Under the pieces are notes generated by a model, which did no database searches, was not told the origin of the DNA, and was given only the letters and a program-made list of their open reading frames with translations. Of a DNA stretch of 6,542 bases, positions 1-5,859 are shown piece after piece. Made by a program: the position numbers and the translations under genes. Every line of letters begins with the position of its first letter. Positions within the stretch are counted from its first letter, which is position 1. Source of the stretch: Gammaproteobacteria bacterium (lineage in GTDB: Bacteria > Pseudomonadota > Gammaproteobacteria > Ga0077536); assembly GCA_030639105.1 (NCBI GenBank), contig DAOWDI010000169.1, positions 1 through 6,542 on the forward strand, given 5' to 3'.

Positions 1-118
1 GCCCTTCTCTGCTACCAACTCGGTACAAGATTAATCACTACTTGAATAATTCTCGGTGACGCCGCATCGACTCGTGATGCAGCCCCATCACACCCGCGCT
101 CGGCACAACATTAAACGC

Positions 119-124
119 TATACT
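119..124 (+). promoter_or_regulatory. Possible -10 box upstream of the DAHP synthase gene
   Basis: TATACT matches the sigma70 -10 consensus at five of six positions and lies about 50 bases upstream of the DAHP synthase start. The sequence 16 to 18 bases further upstream is GC-rich and shows no convincing -35 box, so the call rests on one hexamer. I see no clear TyrR-type or TrpR-type operator in bases 1-170, and nothing else recognisable in that stretch. Confidence 0.25.
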
Positions 125-154
125 ATGCGGTCTAGCATGGTTATGAACTGCAGC

Positions 155-160
155 GAGGAG
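155..160 (+). promoter_or_regulatory. Ribosome binding site of the DAHP synthase gene
   Basis: GAGGAG lies 10 bases upstream of the ATG at 171. It supports that start over any other. The protein beginning there also aligns from residue 1 with E. coli AroG. Confidence 0.7.
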
Positions 161-170
161 TTATACCAAG

Positions 171-1235
171 ATGTTTCAGGTGACGGACGACGTCAGGATC
201 GATGGTCTCAGACCACTGATCCCGCCGGCGATTCTCATGGAAGAAATGCCGATAACCGAACACGCGTCAAATACGATTGTACAAGCGCGCGCCATCACGG
301 ATGGTATCGTTCAGGGTACCGACGACCGTCTGCTCGTGATCGTCGGACCGTGCTCCATCCATGATACCAAAGCCGCACTCGAATATGCCGACCGATTACA
401 GACCGCCGCCGATCGGCTGAGCAACGACCTTCTGTTGGTCATGCGGGTCTATTTCGAAAAGCCGCGCACCACGGTCGGCTGGAAGGGTTTGATCAATGAT
501 CCACATCTCGACGGAAGTTTCGATATCAATAACGGCTTACGTGCGGCCCGTCGATTGCTGCTGGACCTCGCGCAACGAGGGTTACCCGTGGGATCGGAGT
601 TTCTCGACGTGATCACCCCCCAGTTTATCGCCGATTTGATCGCGTGGGGCGCCATCGGCGCGCGAACGACCGAAAGTCAGATCCACCGTGAACTTGCATC
701 GGGATTGTCGATGCCAGTCGGATTCAAGAACGGTACGGACGGCAACGTTCAAATCGCCATCGACGCGATCGGCGCGGCGCGCCATGCGCATCATTTCTTG
801 TCGGTCACGAAACAGGGGATCTCCGCCATCGTCAATACCACCGGTAACGGCACCTGCCATTTGATCCTGCGCGGTTCGAACGCCGGACCTAATTACGACG
901 ATGCCTCAGTTTGCGCAGCGCAGCAGAAGCTTGCGGCAGCCGGCGTAAATGACCACGTCATGATCGACTGCAGCCATGGAAACAGCCTTAAAGACTACAC
1001 CAGGCAGCCGGCCGTTGCGGGTAATATCTGTCGCCAGATCGCGGGCGGATCGCGGGCAATCATGGGCGTCATGATCGAAAGCCACCTCAAGGCAGGCAAG
1101 CAGGACCACCACGACGACACACCGCTTATCTACGGGCAAAGCATTACCGATGGATGTCTCGACTGGGCATCCACGGAACCGGTACTCAACGAACTCGCTT
1201 CGGCCGTTAGCGAACGCCGCGGTGTCAACCGGTAA
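171..1235 (+). CDS. aroG: 3-deoxy-7-phosphoheptulonate (DAHP) synthase, class I, AroG type
   Basis: This cytoplasmic enzyme joins phosphoenolpyruvate and erythrose 4-phosphate to give DAHP, the first step of the shikimate pathway. The 354-residue product has the usual full length and aligns almost without gaps with E. coli AroG. Visible hallmarks are GPCSIHD with metal-ligand Cys61, RVYFEKPRTTVGWKG with Arg92 and Lys97 (phosphoenolpyruvate site), GARTTESQ with Arg165, GFKNGTDG with Lys186, and the remaining metal ligands His269, Glu303 and Asp327. The Asp6-Asp7 pair, Pro150, Gln151 and Ser180, which belong to the allosteric region in AroG, are kept. Ser180 is typical of phenylalanine-sensitive forms, so Phe inhibition is my inference; Tyr-sensitive AroF is the alternative. 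The gene stands alone, converging on the cobalamin operon, and shows no sign of decay. Confidence 0.96.
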   Translation: MFQVTDDVRIDGLRPLIPPAILMEEMPITEHASNTIVQARAITDGIVQGTDDRLLVIVGPCSIHDTKAALEYADRLQTAADRLSNDLLLVMRVYFEKPRTTVGWKGLINDPHLDGSFDINNGLRAARRLLLDLAQRGLPVGSEFLDVITPQFIADLIAWGAIGARTTESQIHRELASGLSMPVGFKNGTDGNVQIAIDAIGAARHAHHFLSVTKQGISAIVNTTGNGTCHLILRGSNAGPNYDDASVCAAQQKLAAAGVNDHVMIDCSHGNSLKDYTRQPAVAGNICRQIAGGSRAIMGVMIESHLKAGKQDHHDDTPLIYGQSITDGCLDWASTEPVLNELASAVSERRGVNR

Positions 1236-1278
1236 ACCGGTTTTCGAATCTATCCCGGCGCTGCCGGGGCGGTAGTTT
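1227..1278 (+). terminator. Probable terminator of the DAHP synthase gene (two hairpins)
   Basis: Two hairpins follow each other. AACCGG-TAAA-CCGGTT (1227-1242) contains the stop codon in its loop and ends in a short T run. CCCGGC-GCT-GCCGGG (1254-1268) is followed, seven bases later, by TTTT. Either T run is short for a strong intrinsic terminator. The position between convergent genes supports the role. Confidence 0.45.
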
Positions 1279-1316
1279 TCCCCGCGTAGTCGTCTTCGCA
1301 TTGCGACAAGTTAGAG

Positions 1317-1691
1317 CTACGCCAAATTCGCCAGGCTCACGAGCGTCGCCGCCCATAGCACCACGCTGCTAATATACTGCGCAGGAACCGATACCGGCCA
1401 TGGTCCCAACGCCGGCGCGCAAACCGGCAAGCCCAAAAAACTTGCCAATCGAACGCAGTACAACGACGCCGGCCTCTCGACTGTAGGGGATCAAACTGAA
1501 TTCTGGCGTTGCATCCATGAACGCCTCGTCGACGATCAGCCAGCCGCTACGCGCCGCCACTGGTGAGCGTGTTCCGCGTAACCGGGAGAAGGTATTGCGA
1601 CCCGGCAAGTGCGACGAAGCCTGGACAGCAGCTCAATCAAAGCTTGTGTCCCCGGACCCACTCCGTTTGAAACATTGCTACCTTGCACCAC
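1317..1691 (-). pseudogene. cobD: Remnant of threonine-phosphate decarboxylase (CobD of Salmonella, CobC of Pseudomonas)
   Basis: The intact family is a PLP enzyme that makes (R)-1-amino-2-propanol phosphate, the linker of cobalamin. Three pieces remain, in two frames. Piece A (from 1691, frame closed at 1536) reads GPGTQALIELLSRLRR and then PSPGYAEHAHQWRR, the substrate-side part of the family. Piece B shifts frame at about 1550 and reads SGWLIVDEAFMDATPE and RSIGKFFGLAGLRAG, with the PLP-binding lysine in SIGKFFG. Piece C, back in the first frame from 1409 to the stop at 1317, begins LGPWPVS, the next family motif. The N-terminal part, the PNNPTG region between A and B, about 15 residues between B and C, and the C-terminal end are missing. 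Several separate deletions are needed, so no active enzyme can be made. The remnant starts within the last bases of btuF. The 5' limit is uncertain. Confidence 0.85.
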
Positions 1692-2706
1692 GGCGGTCGT
1701 CTATCGTCGTGCCCGCGTTGCTTTTGTGACGCGCTCGGTCGAGATATTCGCATAACATCAGTGCGCCTTCGAGGATGCGTGGGGTATGCCGCTGCAGTAA
1801 ATCTGGCGGCACGAAATAGAGTTTGTCTTCGCGCACGGCTTTAATCGACGGCCAGTCTTTCCAATCATCAAGCCATTCGGGCCTGGACTCACCCATGCCA
1901 CTGGCGACGATCACTTCCGGATCGAGACGTACGACAGACTCCACGCTAACACGTGGCGCTAACGGTATTGCCTCCGCGAATACATTACGACCGCCGCACA
2001 AGCGAATGATATCGGAGATAAGGTGTTGCCCGTTAAGCGTAGTCAGCGGTTCGTTCCAAACCTGGTAGAACACGAGCACGGGCCGGCGCCCGCGATAACG
2101 CTGTTGCAACTGTCCGTATGTTGACAAGAACGCCAGCGCTGCCTCTTCTCCCGCGTCATCGCGCCCCGCGAGTTGGCCGAACACGCGCAGCGCGTGGGCG
2201 ACATCAGGTAAGGTCTGGGGTTCATTCACATAAACCGTAAGCCCCAATTGCCGCAGACGTGAAATGATCTCCGGCCCGTTCCCGCTGCGCCATGCAATGA
2301 CGAGATCCGGTTTTAACGCAATGAGCGCTTCCTGACTGATGGATTTATAGCTGCCGACTTGCGCAACCTCTTGTGCAGCGGCAGGAAAGTCACTGTAGCT
2401 AACGACACCGACGACATTTTCTCCCGCACCGGCGGCGTACAGTAATTCTGTCACATGTGGCGCCAAACTGGCGATACGCGATGCTGGCTTTTCCAACCGC
2501 ACGTGAAACCCAGCATCGTCAACAACATTGATATCCGCATTGCTGACGCCGTGTGTCATAAGTACCAGCAGCACTACGAGTAACAGCCACGCAACAACGC
2601 CACCCGGCCGTAGTTCGTGGGGGCCACAATCATCGCGGCGTAAAGCCCGCTCTAGGAGCCCGTCAGACTTAGGACCTTCTACTGCGGAAAAGCCGAATTT
2701 GGCCAT
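1678..2706 (-). CDS. btuF: Corrinoid-binding periplasmic protein BtuF with chimeric N-terminus
   Basis: BtuF captures cobalamin or cobinamide in the periplasm and delivers it to the BtuCD importer. From residue about 58 to 325 the protein is a normal class III binding protein: DAGFHVRLEKPASRIASLAP, then PHVTELLYAAGAG with the conserved glutamate that docks on BtuC, YSDFPAAAQEVAQVG, ALKPDLVIAWRSGN, LCGGRNVF and a C-terminal PRILEGALMLCEYL. The first 18 residues are encoded by the MITE-like element. Residues 19 to about 46 look like a piece of CbiB. The hydrophobic run 36-50 followed by SNA before Asp58 could work as a signal peptide, though with an unusually long N-region. No ATG, GTG or TTG lies in frame between the MITE start and the hydrophobic run. 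The later ATG at 2559 would lose that run. A partner btuC is absent from the window and the ATPase gene is broken, so export and function here are doubtful. Confidence 0.85.
   Translation of the reverse strand: MAKFGFSAVEGPKSDGLLERALRRDDCGPHELRPGGVVAWLLLVVLLVLMTHGVSNADINVVDDAGFHVRLEKPASRIASLAPHVTELLYAAGAGENVVGVVSYSDFPAAAQEVAQVGSYKSISQEALIALKPDLVIAWRSGNGPEIISRLRQLGLTVYVNEPQTLPDVAHALRVFGQLAGRDDAGEEAALAFLSTYGQLQQRYRGRRPVLVFYQVWNEPLTTLNGQHLISDIIRLCGGRNVFAEAIPLAPRVSVESVVRLDPEVIVASGMGESRPEWLDDWKDWPSIKAVREDKLYFVPPDLLQRHTPRILEGALMLCEYLDRARHKSNAGTTIDDRRGAR
2585..2655 (-). pseudogene. cbiB: Second fragment of cbiB, downstream of the MITE and fused to btuF
   Basis: This stretch encodes LERALRRDDCGPHELRPGG and then VVAWLLLVVL. 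It fits the CbiB region right after the HPVV-FG motif: a charged linker with an LE-R-L pattern, a GG, and then a membrane helix. It is in the same frame as the first cbiB fragment once the element and one CTAG are removed. The similarity fades before Ala57, where clear BtuF sequence begins. The rest of cbiB, roughly 240 residues by the family's usual length, is gone, so a deletion has joined cbiB to btuF. The exact junction cannot be fixed by eye, because a signal peptide and a membrane helix look alike here. Confidence 0.65.
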
Positions 2707-2763
2707 TTTTTGTCCTCTTTTTCGTTAAATAGAATGACTATTCGCCTCAAAAGAGGACAAAAA
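2707..2763. repeat. Perfect inner inverted repeat of the MITE-like element
   Basis: TTTTTGTCCTCTTTT (2707-2721) is repeated inverted at 2749-2763. The loop holds GAATGACTATTC (2732-2743), itself a short palindrome with four-base arms. RNA from the - strand would form a long hairpin, and the GAGG that could serve btuF lies inside the stem. Confidence 0.8.
2714..2717 (-). promoter_or_regulatory. Ribosome binding site for btuF, provided by the MITE-like element
   Basis: On the - strand GAGG is followed by seven A-rich bases and then the ATG at 2706, an ideal spacing. Both lie inside the element. I see no convincing -10 and -35 pair in the element, so transcription probably still comes from the operon upstream. 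Confidence 0.55.
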
Positions 2764-2798
2764 CTGACTCAAATCGGACTTCCGCTCGCGACGAACAC

Positions 2799-2933
2799 CT
2801 AAGTCCGACAGGCTCCTAGCCGCCGCACAATCGAGCCAAAGGCAACGATAGGGTGGAAGCGGAGCACTTCGCCGATCCGGTGGTCGAGGAGTAACGCGGC
2901 AACGATACCTGCGAGCAGCACCGGACTAGACAC
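2799..2933 (-). pseudogene. cbiB: First fragment of cbiB (adenosylcobinamide-phosphate synthase), cut by the MITE
   Basis: CbiB is a membrane enzyme that attaches aminopropanol phosphate to adenosylcobyric acid. A GTG start at 2933 overlaps the end of cobS by eight bases, the same overlap as between cobC and cobS. The product begins with a hydrophobic helix and reads LLLDHRIGEVLRFHPIVAFG, the N-terminal CbiB signature (LLLD, a G-E/D pair, HPVV-FG). After codon 38 (2820) the element starts. It adds six codons and a stop, giving a 44-residue peptide where the family has about 310 residues. This short reading frame is easily overlooked and had to be read directly from the sequence. Confidence 0.85.
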
Positions 2934-3678
2934 AATAAGCGACCACGATTATCAGTACGGTTAGTTCGCTGAGTTCGATCAGTGCGCCGGCACAATCACC
3001 AGTAAACCCTTGGAGGCGGCTCAGCATCGCACAACGCAAGACAAACCACATCACCGCCAAAGCGCACGCAAGCAAACTCGCTAATTGCCACGGCAAAGCG
3101 ACAAAGCAAAGCAACCAGGTGCCGGCAAACACCTGGAAGACGCGTCGCCGCGGTATGTGCTCGAACATGGACGCGCCAATGCCGTTCTCCGCGGTATACG
3201 GCGTCACCAGAAACAGCGCTAACGCCTGTGTCCGCGCCAATATCGGTACGGCGCACAAATAGACCAGTAAATCGTGTTCGAGCAGCGGAGAAACAGTGCC
3301 CCAGCGGAGGCCGATCGCACACACGAGTGCGACCACTCCCATCACGCCGCAGCTTGGGTCTTTGAGTATGCGCAATGTTGTCGCGCGCTGATCCTGCTGA
3401 CCGTGCGCACCTACCCACGCATCGGCGCAATCACCGAGGCCATCGAGATGCATCGCACCGGTGACGACGATCCATGTAATCACGGTAACGGCCGCCGCGG
3501 TTGGCGACGGCAGCAGTGCCAAGGAAATCGATGCGACAACCGTGACCAGCAAACCGATGACCAGACCAACTACCGGGTACCACAACAACGAACGACCGTA
3601 TGCCTCAACCTCGAAGGTAGCACTGCCGCGCAGTGGTATGCGGGTTAAGAACGCCAAGGCTAGTCGAAAGCTATTCAC
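2926..3678 (-). CDS. cobS: Adenosylcobinamide-GDP ribazoletransferase (cobalamin synthase) CobS
   Basis: CobS is the inner-membrane enzyme that joins adenosylcobinamide-GDP to alpha-ribazole phosphate (or alpha-ribazole), closing the nucleotide loop. The GTG at 3678 gives 250 residues, the usual size, beginning VNSFRLALAFLTRIP, a typical CobS start. A longer frame reaches to 3933 but only reads antisense-like sequence through cobC, so I reject it. Motifs are HLDGLGDCADAWVG (77-90) with the aspartates expected for metal binding, RILKDPSCGVMGVVAL (103-118), LARTQALALF (148-157), and GFTGDCAGALIELSE (224-238). Hydrophobic segments lie near 34-56, 62-76, 113-125, 138-157, 185-215 and 238-249. It overlaps cobC by eight bases, which suggests translational coupling. 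The frame is complete. Confidence 0.94.
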   Translation of the reverse strand: MNSFRLALAFLTRIPLRGSATFEVEAYGRSLLWYPVVGLVIGLLVTVVASISLALLPSPTAAAVTVITWIVVTGAMHLDGLGDCADAWVGAHGQQDQRATTLRILKDPSCGVMGVVALVCAIGLRWGTVSPLLEHDLLVYLCAVPILARTQALALFLVTPYTAENGIGASMFEHIPRRRVFQVFAGTWLLCFVALPWQLASLLACALAVMWFVLRCAMLSRLQGFTGDCAGALIELSELTVLIIVVAYCV

Positions 3679-4282
3679 GTGCGGTGTTGGTTGCGTGTGA
3701 TATGAGCAGCGGATGACACTGATCTGCGTGATCATGCAACTGAATACGGGTGATGCTCGCATACGGTACGGCCCAGCGTCCGAGCGACGATAGCGGTAGA
3801 TCCAACCACAGCGATAGCAACAAGCGGATCGTGCCGCCGTGGACAACCAGTAACACCCGTTGACCGGATAGTTTGTCACAGTGAGTCTCCCAACCGCGCG
3901 CGACTCGCTCGCGCGCCGCACTGATGGACTCACCCGCCGGTGGCGTCACCGAGCTTGGATCGCGCATGAATTGGGCGGCTGTTGTTGGATCGTCGCGCCA
4001 CACCTGAGCCACCGGTTGACCTTCCCAAGCACCAAAGTCAATTTCACGGAAATCTTCAACAACGCATACCGGTACGCCTAGTTTAGCGGCGAGATGGGTT
4101 GCGAAGGCAGCGCAACGGTTTAGTGGTGAGCAGAGGATCCGTTGCCACGGCGGCATCAGTTCAACGGCGTCGAGCATTTCCCGCCAACCAGACAGGGTTA
4201 ACTCGACGTCGCTCAATCCGCGATATATTTCTCCGCCTTTGCAGTGCCCATGGCGCAACATGTCGACCTCGGTCATCGTCAT
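3671..4282 (-). CDS. cobC: Alpha-ribazole phosphatase CobC (histidine phosphatase family)
   Basis: This cytoplasmic enzyme removes the phosphate from alpha-ribazole 5'-phosphate or from cobalamin 5'-phosphate in the last steps of cobalamin assembly. The 203 residues are the normal length. The histidine phosphatase core is intact: LRHGHCKGG with nucleophile His11 (RHG at 10-12), Arg21 in YRGLSD, Arg56 in CSPLNRC, the proposed acid Glu80 in FREIDFGAWEG, PPAGES (114-119), and the second histidine 148 in VVHGGTIR. The ATG at 4282 forms an ATGA overlap with the cobT stop, which favours this start over Met3 or Met8. A phosphoglycerate mutase-like general phosphatase is the alternative, but the position between cobT and cobS argues for CobC. 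Confidence 0.93.
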   Translation of the reverse strand: MTMTEVDMLRHGHCKGGEIYRGLSDVELTLSGWREMLDAVELMPPWQRILCSPLNRCAAFATHLAAKLGVPVCVVEDFREIDFGAWEGQPVAQVWRDDPTTAAQFMRDPSSVTPPAGESISAARERVARGWETHCDKLSGQRVLLVVHGGTIRLLLSLWLDLPLSSLGRWAVPYASITRIQLHDHADQCHPLLISHATNTARE

Positions 4283-5322
4283 TGCGGATCGCCTTGTGGC
4301 GCGATGTTTGTGCTTTCAAATGTCGCCATTTCGTTGTGCAATAAGCAGGCGGAGCGCAATAGCCCCAGGGCCAGCGCGGCACCGCTGCCTTCGCCGAGAC
4401 GAAGATCAAATTCGAGTAGCGGGGTTGCATCTAAGTCGGCCAATAAGTATCGATGCCCTGGCTCCGCCGATAAGTGCGAAAACAACAACCAGGGTCTAAG
4501 TGCTGCATTCAGGCGGCACGCAGCAGTTGCTGCCGCGGTCGCGACATAGCCGTCGACCAGGCTTGGTACACCACGCATTGCCGAGCCGATGTAGGCCCCG
4601 GCTAAGGCCGCTATTTCAATCCCGCCGACACGGCGCAGCGTCTCCAGCGGGTCGTCGAAGTATTGCCGGTGCAAGCTTAGCGCGCGCTCAACGACGGCGC
4701 GTTTGTGGCCCAATGCCGCTTCAGCGATACCCGTGCCTCGCCCAACAGTCTTGCTCGGGTCCAACTGTAAGTATGCACTTGCGAGCGCCGCCGCCGAGGT
4801 GGTGTTCGCGATCCCCATCTCACCTCCGACAAATAAGTGCGCGGTTGTCCTAACCTCGGCTGCACCGATCGAAAGTGCATGCTCCACCGCGGATCTGCTC
4901 AACGCCGGTACTTCGCACATGTTATCGCTGCCGGGCGCGACCAAGGCGTCAACGATGCTCGGATGCTGTATTTGATCGGCAACAACACCGACGTTGACCA
5001 CGGCAAAATCCGCTTGATATTGCCTTGCCAACACATTGATTGCGGCGCCGCCGGCGGCAAAATTGTGCAACATCGCCGCGGTTACTGCTTGCGGGAAGGC
5101 CGATACCCCTTCGCGGGCGACCCCATGATCCGCGGCAAACACCCGGATCACTATCTGATCGAGGATCGGCCGCTCGCGCCCCTGCCAACCGGCGAACGTG
5201 ACCGCTAAACTCTCCAACTTGCCGAGCGACCCGGGCGGTTTCGTGAGCACCGACTGGCGTCGCAGGGCAGCTTCACGAGCCACCGTGGACGGCGGCGCGA
5301 TCGGTTGCGACCACCAAGTCAC
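4279..5322 (-). CDS. cobT: Nicotinate-nucleotide:dimethylbenzimidazole phosphoribosyltransferase CobT
   Basis: CobT transfers phosphoribose from nicotinate mononucleotide to dimethylbenzimidazole or another base, giving alpha-ribazole phosphate for CobS. I start it at GTG 5322, which overlaps the cobU stop as GTGA and gives VTWWSQPIAP at the N-terminus. A frame opening at 5394 adds 24 residues that read antisense-like through cobU and look spurious. The 347 residues match the family length. Motifs are LTKPPGSLGKLE (26-37), FAADHGVAREGVSAFPQ (62-78), GEMGIANTTSAAAL (167-180), VGRGTG (193-198), FSHLSAEPGH (281-290) and RLGEGSGAALAL (308-319), where Glu311 corresponds to the catalytic base known from Salmonella CobT. 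The frame is complete. Confidence 0.95.
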   Translation of the reverse strand: MTWWSQPIAPPSTVAREAALRRQSVLTKPPGSLGKLESLAVTFAGWQGRERPILDQIVIRVFAADHGVAREGVSAFPQAVTAAMLHNFAAGGAAINVLARQYQADFAVVNVGVVADQIQHPSIVDALVAPGSDNMCEVPALSRSAVEHALSIGAAEVRTTAHLFVGGEMGIANTTSAAALASAYLQLDPSKTVGRGTGIAEAALGHKRAVVERALSLHRQYFDDPLETLRRVGGIEIAALAGAYIGSAMRGVPSLVDGYVATAAATAACRLNAALRPWLLFSHLSAEPGHRYLLADLDATPLLEFDLRLGEGSGAALALGLLRSACLLHNEMATFESTNIAPQGDPQ

Positions 5323-5843
5323 GGTATGTTCCCGGCGGGGATCGGTTTGATCACCAATGGGATCCCGGCAACCATCAACGTCACCCGCGCGCAACGTGCG
5401 GCGAGTTCTTGATGAAAAAACCCACTTTCGTCGATGAACCGGCGACTCAAATCACCCATCGGGATGATCCCCATGCCGGTTTCGTTACTGATGAATATCA
5501 AGTGCCCCTTAAGCCCATCGAAAACATCGAGCAGGGCCCGTTTTTGTGCAGCCCACGTTTGTGCGAGCAAGCAATTCGTGATCCACAACGTGAGGCAGTC
5601 CACCACGATAACGCTGTCGTCATGACTAACGGACAGGAGTACGTTTGCAAGTTCTTGCGATTCCTCGACGACCTGCCAGCGAGCGCCTCGCGCCGCCCGA
5701 TGCGCGGCGATGCGAAAACGCATCTCGTCGTCGCCGGCTTGTGCGGTAGCGACATAATGCAGCGACAAGCCACTTTGCTCCGCACGCGTCAGGGCAAAAT
5801 GGCTTTTGCCGGATCGCGCGCCACCTAGGATCAGTTCCTTCAT
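5319..5843 (-). CDS. cobU: Adenosylcobinamide kinase / adenosylcobinamide-phosphate guanylyltransferase CobU
   Basis: CobU phosphorylates adenosylcobinamide and then adds GMP, giving adenosylcobinamide-GDP. Its kinase activity also allows use of scavenged cobinamide. The 174 residues are full length for the family. The P-loop GGARSGKS lies at 7-14. The other motifs are VATAQAGDDEM (31-41), RIAAHRAARGARW (44-56) with His48 in the place of the guanylylated histidine of Salmonella CobU, VDCLTLW (81-87), SNETGMGIIP (119-128), RRFIDESGFFHQELAARC (134-151) and MVAGIPLVIK (157-166). It lies 16 bases after the btuD stop and shares four bases with cobT. No strong Shine-Dalgarno is visible, so translation may be coupled to the upstream frame. 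Confidence 0.95.
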   Translation of the reverse strand: MKELILGGARSGKSHFALTRAEQSGLSLHYVATAQAGDDEMRFRIAAHRAARGARWQVVEESQELANVLLSVSHDDSVIVVDCLTLWITNCLLAQTWAAQKRALLDVFDGLKGHLIFISNETGMGIIPMGDLSRRFIDESGFFHQELAARCARVTLMVAGIPLVIKPIPAGNIP

Positions 5844-5859
5844 GTGAACTTGCGTACAC

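Larger units (their letters stand above)
2652..2819. mobile_element. Palindromic MITE-like element with CTAG target duplication
   Basis: The ends are 22-base inverted repeats, 2652-2673 and 2798-2819, matching at 20 of 22 positions. The outermost four bases are CTAG on each side, which is probably the target duplication, leaving an element of 160 bases (2656-2815) that starts GAGCC and ends GGCTC. The symmetry continues inward imperfectly and ends in a perfect 15-base inverted repeat (2707-2721 and 2749-2763) around a 27-base loop. No transposase is encoded, so it would need one supplied by a related insertion sequence elsewhere. A four-base CTAG duplication is known for IS5-group elements, but I do not recognise the family from the ends alone. 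It interrupts cbiB and supplies the start of the btuF frame. Confidence 0.85.

Noticed and set aside
56..364. 102-codon + strand frame overlapping the start of the DAHP synthase gene
   Set aside because: Its composition is that of a shifted frame (rich in Arg and His), and the conserved enzyme occupies the overlapping frame with a good ribosome binding site.
906..1301. 131-codon open frame on the - strand across the end of the DAHP synthase gene
   Set aside because: It is an antisense shadow of a strongly conserved gene, with no recognisable motif and no ribosome binding site of note.
1556..1562. GCCACTG, resembling the B12-box core of a cobalamin riboswitch
   Set aside because: It lies on the + strand inside the decarboxylase remnant, with no surrounding riboswitch elements and no downstream + strand cobalamin gene. 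A similar match near 1899 falls inside btuF.
2557..2559. ATG at 2559 as the native btuF start
   Set aside because: It would leave only THGVSNA before the mature protein and remove the hydrophobic run needed for export.
3679..3933. Long 5' extension of the cobS frame to an ATG at 3933
   Set aside because: The extra 85 residues read through cobC in another frame and show no CobS-like sequence, while GTG 3678 gives the standard N-terminus and length.
5323..5394. 5' extension of cobT to 5394
   Set aside because: It overlaps the conserved end of cobU, and the added residues have no CobT similarity. The GTGA overlap at 5319-5322 is the usual operon arrangement.
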